This document shows, one piece after another, positions 8,200 to 16,585 of a DNA stretch of 64,000 nt. Source of the stretch: Thermanaerothrix solaris. GTDB lineage: Bacteria > Chloroflexota > Anaerolineae > Anaerolineales > Anaerolineaceae. Below the pieces are notes generated by a model that was not told where the DNA came from, ran no database searches, and saw only the letters and a program-made list of their open reading frames with translations. Position 1 is the first letter of the stretch, and every line of letters begins with the position of its first letter. The stretch is from assembly GCF_032334255.1 (NCBI RefSeq), contig NZ_JAUHMF010000001.1, forward strand, positions 682,001 to 746,000. The letters run 5' to 3'. A program made the translations under genes and the position numbers.

Positions 8200-9453
8200 C
8201 TAATCCTCAGGTTCAATGTCTTCTCGCTGGATAAGCTCCAGCCAAACACTGGGAGGGTGAATAGCCCACCACCGCACCCAATATAATAATCCCCCAACGA
8301 TTAAAGGAACGAGCAGCACCAGCATTGCCAAGTTCTGCACAGAGGGCCTCTCTGTCAGGCGCCACGACATTAACCCCCAAGACCCAATGCTTAATCCGAT
8401 CACCACCATTAAAGCCACCCCCAAACCCAAATGCCGCCACCTCTCCACCCATAAACTACCTGCCAAAATCAACGCTGGAAAAAAGAGAACCATATCTTGC
8501 GGTTGGAACCGCACACCGATCCACGCCGTAAGGGTCAAACTCAATGCCCCAATCCATAAAAAAGCACGCACACCAGAACGACGGTTTAGGATTAACTCAA
8601 TCAATAACAACACGCCCGCAAAAACGCTCACAGCCTGGCCCAAGCGAGCCCCGACACCAGGAAAAAACACTCCCAAAGCCTCACCAATCGTTTGGCCCAA
8701 TAAGGGACGTTGGCGATTAATGATCATCCCTAAATACTGTAAAGGCCACGAAGGGAGAAAAAGGGCAAAAAAGAGGCCCAAAAGGGCTAGAGTAATGAAG
8801 AACCATAACACAATCAATCCCCGTCGGTTCAAAATAGCCCACAATACCAATACGCCAATAAAAACCCCAACAATATGAGGTCGTATAGTCGCTAATCCCA
8901 AGGCCACACCCGCTAATTCATCGTGACGGGTACGGACAGCCCATAGGGCTAGGGTGACCATCAGCAATACCGCCGGAACCCCACTGCCGCCCAGGATTGC
9001 CAGCGCACCTGGATACCCTATTAACCCAACCACAATTAAGAGGCTGGTAACCCATGCCTTCGGACGCCATGTGGTTATTCGTAACCCCAAATAAATCGCC
9101 CAACCAAGAGATAACTCAGACAGGATCATGCTAATGGCATGCGCTAAAGCAAAATCCTTTACGATTGCCAGCGGGAAGTATAAAATCAACGCATACAGTG
9201 GTGCATTAAACCCACCATCATTAACCTCTAGCCCCAGATCAGTTGCCGTTTGATTAATTTGTTGGACCGCGTTCGGCGTATAAGGACTTAAGCCCTGCTG
9301 AAGGAGTAAACGTGCGGATTGCCACCCCCAAAGGAAATCGGATCCTAAGCGAGAAATCTGAGATAAACGAAGATTAACCACTAAAAGCAAACCCAAGCAT
9401 CCAATTAGGACAACTAACCCAATGACATAAACCCAAAAACCAGATCGTTTCAA
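8200..9453 (-). CDS. GT87-family (DUF2029) membrane glycosyltransferase-like protein
   Basis: A 417-residue integral membrane protein. After the first helix comes GSDFLWGWQSARLLLQQGLSPYTP, the acidic/aromatic loop of GT87 polyprenol-phosphate-mannose-dependent mannosyltransferases. The following NAPLYALILYFPLAIV is also family-like, and about ten helices follow. GT87 enzymes add mannose from lipid-linked donors outside the membrane (the actinobacterial PimE is the studied case); this substrate is unknown. It is the upstream gene of a two-gene unit with the GT-C protein that ends at 6562. It is divergent from the nitrilase-family gene, with 62 bases between the starts. Confidence 0.7.
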   Translation of the reverse strand: MKRSGFWVYVIGLVVLIGCLGLLLVVNLRLSQISRLGSDFLWGWQSARLLLQQGLSPYTPNAVQQINQTATDLGLEVNDGGFNAPLYALILYFPLAIVKDFALAHAISMILSELSLGWAIYLGLRITTWRPKAWVTSLLIVVGLIGYPGALAILGGSGVPAVLLMVTLALWAVRTRHDELAGVALGLATIRPHIVGVFIGVLVLWAILNRRGLIVLWFFITLALLGLFFALFLPSWPLQYLGMIINRQRPLLGQTIGEALGVFFPGVGARLGQAVSVFAGVLLLIELILNRRSGVRAFLWIGALSLTLTAWIGVRFQPQDMVLFFPALILAGSLWVERWRHLGLGVALMVVIGLSIGSWGLMSWRLTERPSVQNLAMLVLLVPLIVGGLLYWVRWWAIHPPSVWLELIQREDIEPED

Positions 9454-9515
9454 GGTAGATATATCCTTATGATTCCTTAGAATAACCGACGAACTAATTA
9501 TAACGTGAGGGAAAG

Positions 9516-10304
9516 ATGGAACTGACGATTGCTTTAGCCCAGATGAATATTTTTCAAGGCCATTTAGAGAAGAACTATCTCAAAGCATTGGAATTCCTCA
9601 AGGAAGCACGCAAAAGCCGCGCTCAAGTCGTGCTTTTTCCAGAACTTTGGAGTAGCGGTTATGACCTAAAAAACCAATCTCTATATGCCCAACAAAATCT
9701 GGAGTTGATGTCTGAGTTAAGCCAACAGGCTCAAGAAAATGGATTTTTTATTGGCGGGTCTTATATCACCCTTCAGGAAGGTCATTATTATAACTCCTTT
9801 ATCCTCATTGCTCCCTCAGGACAGATTATCAGCCAATACCATAAAATCCATCTCTTCGCGCCCTTGAATGAAAATCGGTACTTCTCACCTGGTCAAAAAC
9901 CAGTTACAGCCCAAATTGCTGGGTTGACCGGTGGATTAGCCATTTGTTACGACCTGCGTTTTCCCGAACTTTTCCGCACCTATCTTGATCAAGATGCCGA
10001 TTCGTTTTTCCTTGTAGCCCAGTGGCCAACATCCCGTATGGACCATTGGGAAATCTTACTGCGCGCTCGCGCTATCGAAAACCAAGCCCTCATTGCAGCA
10101 TGCAACGCTGTCGGTTTATCTGGAAAAGTAACAAATGGAGGGGGAAGTCTGATCCTATCCCCATGGGGTGAAATCCTAGCCCGCGGAAGCATCAATGATG
10201 AAGATTTTGTCCAGGCGACAGTCTCTCTGGAAAGCATTCATGATATCCGCACCAACTTCCCGGTCTTGCGCGATCGGCATGTACATCATTACCCAAAGAA
10301 TTAA
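9516..10304 (+). CDS. Carbon-nitrogen hydrolase (nitrilase superfamily, omega-amidase-like)
   Basis: A 262-residue member of the nitrilase superfamily with the full catalytic triad. Glu43 lies in FPELWSSGYD, Lys110 in QYHKIHLF and Cys144 in LAICYDLRFPE. The length and the Phe/Pro context resemble omega-amidase and carbon-nitrogen hydrolases acting on small linear amides such as alpha-ketoglutaramate, made in glutamine and methionine salvage. A TATAAC box at 9499-9504 sits only ~12 bases before the ATG, so the leader is very short; GAGGGAAAG provides a ribosome site. It ends by overlapping the stop of the convergent GT39-like gene by 4 bases. Confidence 0.85.
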   Translation: MELTIALAQMNIFQGHLEKNYLKALEFLKEARKSRAQVVLFPELWSSGYDLKNQSLYAQQNLELMSELSQQAQENGFFIGGSYITLQEGHYYNSFILIAPSGQIISQYHKIHLFAPLNENRYFSPGQKPVTAQIAGLTGGLAICYDLRFPELFRTYLDQDADSFFLVAQWPTSRMDHWEILLRARAIENQALIAACNAVGLSGKVTNGGGSLILSPWGEILARGSINDEDFVQATVSLESIHDIRTNFPVLRDRHVHHYPKN

Positions 10305-11938
10305 TACCTCGTCTCACCCAAACCAATTTCTCGAGGATGGACGGGCCTGGAAAGGCGATAATACACGTGATAATCCCCAATTTTCACTTCCTGATATTTA
10401 ACCCCCAAACGCGAAAACGCTTGCTTTAAATACTCATCCAACGCAGGATTGTGAGTAGTGATGTAGGCAACACGATCGCTTCTTTCGACCATAGAAGTAT
10501 AAACCGGATAACGATCATCCCGCGTTGTATAGCGGAGATCAGGATGATAAGGTAATCTTGGGCTAAAAATCAGTCGTTCTTTAGAAACAAAGGCTAGGGG
10601 GTAGGCCACCCAATAATTAGAATACCCGCGCGTTTCTCCGGTTTGCTCAAGGAACGCCACAAGGTCAACCAGATAACGCTGATCTATTTGTGCAGGCGCG
10701 TAAAATTGGGTCGTAATTCCGGGCGGATTCACTGCTGCACACGCCAACGTCCCCCAGAGATGATAAACAAGAACCAGTCCGGCCCAGGCGATACCTAAAA
10801 GTTTTCGACGTAGACTGTAAACCCATCGTGCTGCACCATAGGCCATGGGTAACACCAAAGGCAAGAAATAACGGCCTGAGGGATCCACGCCGAATGGGGT
10901 AAACAAAAACCCTATCACTAATGTGAACACCAACCCCATCAAGAGCAGACGAGATGGTGTGATCTTTTTGTCCCCTCGCCAGCGCCAAATGCTATCCCCA
11001 ACGACTAATAGCCAAAAACTTAACACCATAGGCATTAATGGCAAAACCAGCCACTGTACCGCCCATGGTGGTCGGAACCCCAAAATTACCGTTATGCCCA
11101 ATACGGCCAGATTAAGTGCATGTTGTATGACACGTGTCAACCAAGGCCCGCTTTCCACAGCCACCGCACTGCCTAACAATTCATCTACTAAAGGTTTCCA
11201 TCCATGGATAAGTGCGTAATACCACCAAGGCAACGCCCCTAAAACGAAACCCACCCCCAGATTCAAGATCCATCTCATGCCCCATTTTCTTTGTCTGGAG
11301 AACCAGAAAAGTGTTACCGCCGCAGGTACACTATAGACCAGAGTAATGCCATGCACCCATAACCCTAAGCCGACCCAGAAGCCCAGAAGAACCCATAATC
11401 CTTCAATAGACTTCGTTACATGGCGAGAATTTTGCATCTTGCGCAGGATGTATATCAGCGTAATGAATATAAAGTTACCAATAAGCAATGCTTCACCGTA
11501 TCCCCCAAGGCTCACGGTAGTGTAAAGGGTAACATTTACATTTGGGATAGCAAGAAATAAACCGGCTAGGATCCCGATCCGCCAGTTATTCCAGATCATC
11601 CACCCCAATAAAATTGTGCTTAAAACTGTTATTGCATAGAGCAGGACTTGAACCAAACGAATAATCGCGATTTGCTCACCAAACACTCTAAACCCCAATG
11701 CTACCAACCAGGCATCCAAACTCCCCATATAAGCCTGCCCATAAAAAAACACCGGACGCGCACCTTGCAAGATGTGGCGTGCCATCAAACCAACCACCGC
11801 CTCATCGGCGTTGAAAGGAAACGCATTCTGAGAAAGAAGGAATGCTTTTAGCAGTATACTCAATAAGACCACTCCAACTGCCCAGCTGAACCAATATATT
11901 TGCCTCTGGTTATGAAACAATGACGGCTTTACCACCAC
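10301..11938 (-). CDS. GT39-type membrane glycosyltransferase-like protein
   Basis: A 545-residue polytopic protein. The first periplasmic loop has FPFNADEAVVGLMARHILQG, the Asp-Glu motif of GT-C/GT39 enzymes. This is followed by FFYGQAYMGSLDAWLVA, seen in bacterial dolichyl-phosphate-mannose mannosyltransferase-like proteins. About eleven helices and a C-terminal extracytoplasmic region follow (TTRDDRYPVYTSMVERSDRV). It should transfer a sugar from a polyprenyl-phosphate carrier. It is divergent from the next GT39-like gene with a 19-base overlap of the 5' ends, and convergent with the amidase gene (4-base overlap), so no intergenic DNA remains on either side. Confidence 0.7.
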   Translation of the reverse strand: MVVKPSLFHNQRQIYWFSWAVGVVLLSILLKAFLLSQNAFPFNADEAVVGLMARHILQGARPVFFYGQAYMGSLDAWLVALGFRVFGEQIAIIRLVQVLLYAITVLSTILLGWMIWNNWRIGILAGLFLAIPNVNVTLYTTVSLGGYGEALLIGNFIFITLIYILRKMQNSRHVTKSIEGLWVLLGFWVGLGLWVHGITLVYSVPAAVTLFWFSRQRKWGMRWILNLGVGFVLGALPWWYYALIHGWKPLVDELLGSAVAVESGPWLTRVIQHALNLAVLGITVILGFRPPWAVQWLVLPLMPMVLSFWLLVVGDSIWRWRGDKKITPSRLLLMGLVFTLVIGFLFTPFGVDPSGRYFLPLVLPMAYGAARWVYSLRRKLLGIAWAGLVLVYHLWGTLACAAVNPPGITTQFYAPAQIDQRYLVDLVAFLEQTGETRGYSNYWVAYPLAFVSKERLIFSPRLPYHPDLRYTTRDDRYPVYTSMVERSDRVAYITTHNPALDEYLKQAFSRLGVKYQEVKIGDYHVYYRLSRPVHPREIGLGETRY

Positions 11939-13275
11939 CTAATCCTCAACCTCGGAATTGGTTAAATCGCATTAGATTATGGTTGCAAACCCACTTAGAA
12001 GCCATAGCCTTATTTTGTGCCATCGCTCTAGTCACTTTATTTTATACGCTTGGAATTTCAGAAGTGCCATTTCACCCCGATGAAAGTACTCAGCTTTACA
12101 TGAGTCAAGATTGGCTTATCCAATTGCGCAACCCATGGGATCTCGCCTGGCAACCTGGTATTCCTATCATTGATCGAGTTGCGTATCGTCTTCTCGACCC
12201 TCCCTTCACCCGACTTTGGCTTGGCTTCTGGCTCGCATTAACTCAAAATCCCGCCCCCGTTCACGACTGGAATTGGAGCGAGGGTTGGGCGAATAACATC
12301 CTTACGGGTGCGTTACCAACATCTGATAGCCTATTTGTGGCTCGCTTGGGAATCACACTGCTATTACCATTATCGCTTGTTAGCATTTGGAAATTAGGAA
12401 AAGACCTCGGGGGATACCGCAGCGCTTGGATCGCTTTTGCGTTATTGAGCAGCAATGCTTTGGTTCTCCTCCATACACGCCGCGCCATGGCAGAAGGCCC
12501 CTTATTAGCATGGAGTACTTTCACATTATGGCTTCTAAGCCAACCCAAAGTTAATCCCTGGTTGATTGGATTGTGCGCGGGACTGGCCTTCAATGCAAAA
12601 TACACCACGCTCCCCTTATTATTACTTGCCTTATTGGTTTTATGGTTTCAAAAACCCCAAGACAACCCACTCAGATCTCGATTAAGAATAACAGCAATCG
12701 TTTTGATTACCTTCATTCTACTCAGTCTGGCGCTAAACCCCGTGCTTTGGAAATATCCCTTCCAAACACTAAAAGAAGCCATCGCGGCCCGCGAGCGCCT
12801 GCTTTCCGCCCAAATCACCGACTTTACCAACGCAAATCCTCTGCTGGTTGCAACGTCATTTCCGGATCGGATTCGGAACCTACTGCTTCAGGTCTTTTTT
12901 GCCCCACCCCAAACCAGCGAAGCCGCCAACTACGCCGAGGTTCTAGAAACATCCTATCAGCGTTACCTGGCCTCCCCAATCCACCATGCCCTAAGGGGAT
13001 TGTTAGGGGGAGGGTTTTTGCTCTCTCTGACCACACTGGGGATGTTTTCGTTCCCCCTAAGGCAACACCACACCCTCCCCTCCGCGCGTAAGCCCCTCCT
13101 GGTTTTGATCGGAGGCACACTCCTCCAAAGCGCCTTTATTCTTGGCTGGCTACCGCTTACGTTTCAACGGTACTACATCCCATTGATCCCGTATTTCGTC
13201 TTGTGGGCGTCATTGGGCTTGGACAGCCTAATTGAGATTCTTTATCGCGCCTCTGATCAAATATGGCGGAAGTAA
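11920..13275 (+). CDS. GT39-type membrane glycosyltransferase-like protein
   Basis: A 451-residue polytopic protein. VPFHPDESTQLYMSQDW near residue 50 is the acidic donor-site loop of GT-C enzymes. RYRSAWIAFALLSSNALVLLHTRRAMAEGPLLA-type helices (the RRAMAE element near residue 190) match bacterial GT39 / 4-amino-arabinose-transferase-like proteins. It ends with a membrane helix and short basic tail. The first ATG overlaps the start region of the divergent GT39-like gene by 19 bases. The stop overlaps the convergent GNAT-like gene by 19 bases. The substrate is unknown. Confidence 0.7.
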   Translation: MTALPPPNPQPRNWLNRIRLWLQTHLEAIALFCAIALVTLFYTLGISEVPFHPDESTQLYMSQDWLIQLRNPWDLAWQPGIPIIDRVAYRLLDPPFTRLWLGFWLALTQNPAPVHDWNWSEGWANNILTGALPTSDSLFVARLGITLLLPLSLVSIWKLGKDLGGYRSAWIAFALLSSNALVLLHTRRAMAEGPLLAWSTFTLWLLSQPKVNPWLIGLCAGLAFNAKYTTLPLLLLALLVLWFQKPQDNPLRSRLRITAIVLITFILLSLALNPVLWKYPFQTLKEAIAARERLLSAQITDFTNANPLLVATSFPDRIRNLLLQVFFAPPQTSEAANYAEVLETSYQRYLASPIHHALRGLLGGGFLLSLTTLGMFSFPLRQHHTLPSARKPLLVLIGGTLLQSAFILGWLPLTFQRYYIPLIPYFVLWASLGLDSLIEILYRASDQIWRK

Positions 13276-14387
13276 ACCCGATGATTCTTGTATGCTTTAC
13301 CTCCGATTGTAATGAGATCCTTACGCATTTGCACTGCCGACTCGGCTACCTGAGTCAGTTCAGCATGCTCAAACCCAAAATCAAGAACTGTTTTCTGCAT
13401 TTCAGCATAGAGTAGCGCATTGCCACCACGCCCATGATATTCGGGTAATACCCCCGCTCCGTTCAACGATACCCACTTGGTTCGCCGCATTTCTAACAGC
13501 AAATCCACGATAGCCCATGGAGTCAGTCGGCCTCGGGCACGCTGTAAAGCCTCGGATACATCTGGGAAACCAAATAAAAAGCCAACCACTTTATCCTTGC
13601 TTAGGATAATTTTGATCAAACGAGGATTGGCTACGGTGATAAGCGTATCTACGACAAAATCAATCTCCCGCTCGGTCAGTGGATAATACTCCCAATTGTT
13701 GATAAAAGTTTCGTTATAGGCTTTGCCGATTTTTTTAGCCCACTGGCGTAATTCGCTCTTCGTCTCAAAACTCTTGACTTCAAAATACCCCCGCTCCTGA
13801 ACCCGTTTGGCTACCTCTTTTACCTTTTCGGGCAAGACAAAATTGGTTCGATGCAAGTAGCACGAGACAAAGTCCACCTCTTTTTGAAATCCCAAAGCCT
13901 CCATGAATTGCGGGTAATAGGGTGGGTTGTAATTCATCATGGTCATCATCTGACGGTGTTCGAACCCTTCGACCAGAATCCCATACCCATCGAACGGGCT
14001 GAATCCCTTTGGCCCAACAATTTCGTTCAGACCGCGTTGGCGTGCCCACTCGTAGGCTCGTTCAAACAAAGCCTGTGCCACCTCCAAATCTTCAATCGTC
14101 TCAAAGAGATAGAACTGAGCCTGCTGGGTGCCATGATACTGGTTATAGGGGCGATTTTCCATCACAGCAATACGCCCCACAATTTCCCCATCGCGCTTGG
14201 CCACAAAGAAATCCGCATCCGAGTGCTCATAAAACGGATGCTTGTTGCGGTTAAGCATGAGCCGAATATCGCTCAAAATTGGCGGTACCCATTGTGGGCA
14301 ATCTTTGTAGATCTTAAAGGGAAAGCGCACAAATGCCTCAACTTGAGCCTTGTTCGCCGTATCCAACAATTCAACTTGGATCGCCAT
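13257..14387 (-). CDS. GNAT-like acetyltransferase domain protein
   Basis: A 376-residue protein with two GNAT-like halves. The N-terminal half has FVAKRDGEIVGRIAVMENRPYNQYHG and GPKGFSPFDGYGILVEGFE. The C-terminal half has GAGVLPEYHGRGGNALLYAEM, an acetyl-CoA pyrophosphate-loop-like motif. Close relatives are usually annotated only as GNAT-family or hypothetical proteins of ~380 residues; the acceptor is unknown. A promoter with TTGCCA, 16 bases and TATACT lies 38-65 bases upstream. The gene is divergent from the YyaL-type gene and overlaps the GT39-like gene tail to tail. Confidence 0.7.
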   Translation of the reverse strand: MAIQVELLDTANKAQVEAFVRFPFKIYKDCPQWVPPILSDIRLMLNRNKHPFYEHSDADFFVAKRDGEIVGRIAVMENRPYNQYHGTQQAQFYLFETIEDLEVAQALFERAYEWARQRGLNEIVGPKGFSPFDGYGILVEGFEHRQMMTMMNYNPPYYPQFMEALGFQKEVDFVSCYLHRTNFVLPEKVKEVAKRVQERGYFEVKSFETKSELRQWAKKIGKAYNETFINNWEYYPLTEREIDFVVDTLITVANPRLIKIILSKDKVVGFLFGFPDVSEALQRARGRLTPWAIVDLLLEMRRTKWVSLNGAGVLPEYHGRGGNALLYAEMQKTVLDFGFEHAELTQVAESAVQMRKDLITIGGKAYKNHRVYFRHI

Positions 14388-14424
14388 AAGACCTCGCTTG
14401 GGTATAAAGGATGAGATGGTTTTC

Positions 14425-14452
14425 AGTATACCCTCATTTTTAATAATGGCAA
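14425..14452 (-). promoter_or_regulatory. Sigma70-type promoter for the GNAT-like gene
   Basis: On the minus strand TTGCCA (14452-14447), a 16-base spacer and TATACT (14430-14425) make a recognisable promoter. The predicted start near 14418 leaves a ~31-base leader. Confidence 0.55.
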
Positions 14453-14499
14453 GAGGGTTTCATATTGTTACAACCCAAGATCCTTTACAAGGTTTTCTG

Positions 14500-14507
14500 G
14501 TTATAAT
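14500..14507 (+). promoter_or_regulatory. -10 box for the YyaL-type gene
   Basis: TATAAT at 14502-14507 precedes the start at 14549 by 41 bases; no convincing -35 hexamer is visible at the usual spacing. Confidence 0.4.
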
Positions 14508-14548
14508 CATGACAAGTCTAGTCATATTTCTTCACGGTGGACAATCCG

Positions 14549-16582
14549 ATGAACCGCTTGCAACGTTCAGCATCTCCTTATCTCTTGCAACACGCCAATA
14601 ACCCCGTTGATTGGTATCCTTGGGGCGAAGAGGCTATTGCTAAGGCACGCCGCGAGGATAAGCCCATTTTTCTTAGCATTGGCTATGCCGCATGCCATTG
14701 GTGCCACGTGATGGCTCACGAATGTTTCGAGAATGAGCAGATTGCCGCTTATCTAAACTCTCACTTTGTCCCCATCAAAGTAGACCGTGAGGAACATCCC
14801 GATGTGGATACCCTCTATATGAACGCCGTCATAGCCATGTCCGGACAAGGGGGATGGCCACTCTCGGTCTTCCTCACTCCCGAATTAGAACCGTTCTACG
14901 GCGGGACGTATTTTCCGCCCGTGCCTCGCTACGGCTTACCCTCGTTTTTACAAGTCTTACAAGCCGTCCACCTCTCTTGGGAACAGGATCGCGAAAGTAT
15001 ACAAACCTTGGCCAAAAAGGTATATGAACATTTGCGTCAAACCCACACTTGGCAACCTTCCCCGCTCCCCACAGATCTCGAAATCGCGCTTACTGCCGCC
15101 ACAAGTGAACTCGAACGAACCTACGACTGGCACCATGGGGGATGGGGACGCGCACCCAAATTCCCCCAGCCACTGGCAATTGAATTCCTTTTCACTCAGG
15201 CCACCCGTGGAAATAAACGGGCATTATCCCTCGCCACCCATGCACTCCACGCGATGGCAAACGGGGGAATTTTTGACCTCATTGGGGGTGGTTTCCATCG
15301 TTACAGCACCGACGCTGAGTGGTGCATTCCCCATTTTGAAAAAATGCTTTATGACAACGCTCAATTAGCCACGGTTTATCTCCAGGGCTACTTGCTCACT
15401 CAGGATGAGGTTTTCCGCTTTATTACCGAACGCACGCTTGATTTTATCCTGAATGAATTAACGCATCCTTCGGGAGGGTTTTATTCCAGCCTAGATGCCG
15501 ACTCGGAAGGTGAAGAGGGCAAATTCTACACCTGGGCAATAGACGAACTCAAAACCCTTCTAGGTGAAACGAACGTTTGGGAGCAATTTACTCAAACCTT
15601 TCGCCTTGACGATACTGTAATCCATGATGGGAAAATCGTTCTAAAAGCCCAATTGACATGGTCAGAACTCGCTCAGCGTCAAAATCTCCCCCTCTCTGAT
15701 GTCTTGCCCATGGTTACTGAAATGATCTCACCCCTCTTCCAGCAACGGCAACGTCGTATCCGCCCAGCCACAGATGACAAAATCATCGTGGCCTGGAATG
15801 CGTTAGCCATTCGTGCTTTTGCTCTAGCAGGCCGCCACTTGGAAGACCCCCGCTATTTGTCCGCCGCTCAAAATGCCGCCAATTTCATCCTGAATGAACT
15901 CTATCGGGAACAGCGCCTCCACCGTTTATGGCGACAAGGCGCGCTGGGGCCCTACGCCCGTCTAGAGGATTATGCCGCTCTAATCCTCGCTCTGCTCGAA
16001 CTGTATCAATCCGACTTTGACACCGCCTGGTTCAAATGGGCGATAAATCTTGCCGAGGAAATGATCCACCTCTTCCAAGATACATCAGGTGGATTCTTTG
16101 ATACCCCATTTGATGATACCACCCTCCCCCTGCGGTCGAAAGAGATTCAGGATAGTGCCACCCCATCCGGCAACGCGCTCGCCATACAAGCCCTTTTAAC
16201 CCTCTCCCTTTTGGAACAACGAGATTCGTGGTACAGCCTGGCACAGAACAATTTATCTTGGATTAGCACAGCATGCCAACGCTATCCCCTAGGGTTTGCC
16301 GCCTTCCTGCGCAGTATAGACATTGCCCAAGGGCCGGTACAGCAAATTGCTTTTTTATGGCACGATTTCCAAAAGGTAAAGCCCTATTTGCGATACCTTC
16401 ATCGCCACTACCGCCCGCGCACGATATTAGCGGGGAGCGCAATCCCACCGGCCCCAGACGCACCATATTTAGTAAGGGCTCATCTCCCCCCTTCAGAAAC
16501 CCCGGTAACCGTGTTTATGTGTGATCGCTTCGTGTGCCTACGACCAATTACCTCATTCGAAGACTTTGTAGAACTTATCTAA
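14549..16582 (+). CDS. Thioredoxin-domain protein of the YyaL/DUF255 (spermatogenesis-associated 20) family
   Basis: A ~677-residue protein. The N-terminal DUF255 thioredoxin-like domain (residues 1-165) has LQRSASPYLLQHANNPVDW and the redox motif CHWCHV (49-54), followed by GGWPLSVFLTPE. The remainder is an (alpha/alpha)6 barrel like N-acylglucosamine 2-epimerases and glycosidases (FDLIGGGFHRYSTD, HFEKMLYDNAQLA, SSLDADSEGEEGKFYTW). The biochemical role of the family is not settled. The start at ATG 14549 is preferred because GGTGG lies about eight bases upstream. GTG at 14537 is an alternative adding four residues. The stop is four bases from the stop of the convergent DhaM fusion gene. Confidence 0.88.
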   Translation: MNRLQRSASPYLLQHANNPVDWYPWGEEAIAKARREDKPIFLSIGYAACHWCHVMAHECFENEQIAAYLNSHFVPIKVDREEHPDVDTLYMNAVIAMSGQGGWPLSVFLTPELEPFYGGTYFPPVPRYGLPSFLQVLQAVHLSWEQDRESIQTLAKKVYEHLRQTHTWQPSPLPTDLEIALTAATSELERTYDWHHGGWGRAPKFPQPLAIEFLFTQATRGNKRALSLATHALHAMANGGIFDLIGGGFHRYSTDAEWCIPHFEKMLYDNAQLATVYLQGYLLTQDEVFRFITERTLDFILNELTHPSGGFYSSLDADSEGEEGKFYTWAIDELKTLLGETNVWEQFTQTFRLDDTVIHDGKIVLKAQLTWSELAQRQNLPLSDVLPMVTEMISPLFQQRQRRIRPATDDKIIVAWNALAIRAFALAGRHLEDPRYLSAAQNAANFILNELYREQRLHRLWRQGALGPYARLEDYAALILALLELYQSDFDTAWFKWAINLAEEMIHLFQDTSGGFFDTPFDDTTLPLRSKEIQDSATPSGNALAIQALLTLSLLEQRDSWYSLAQNNLSWISTACQRYPLGFAAFLRSIDIAQGPVQQIAFLWHDFQKVKPYLRYLHRHYRPRTILAGSAIPPAPDAPYLVRAHLPPSETPVTVFMCDRFVCLRPITSFEDFVELI

Positions 16583-16585
16583 GCC

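Noticed and set aside
13950..13975. tRNA T-arm-like sequence GTTCGAACCC
   Set aside because: It lies within the GNAT-like coding sequence and no acceptor or anticodon arms can be formed around it.
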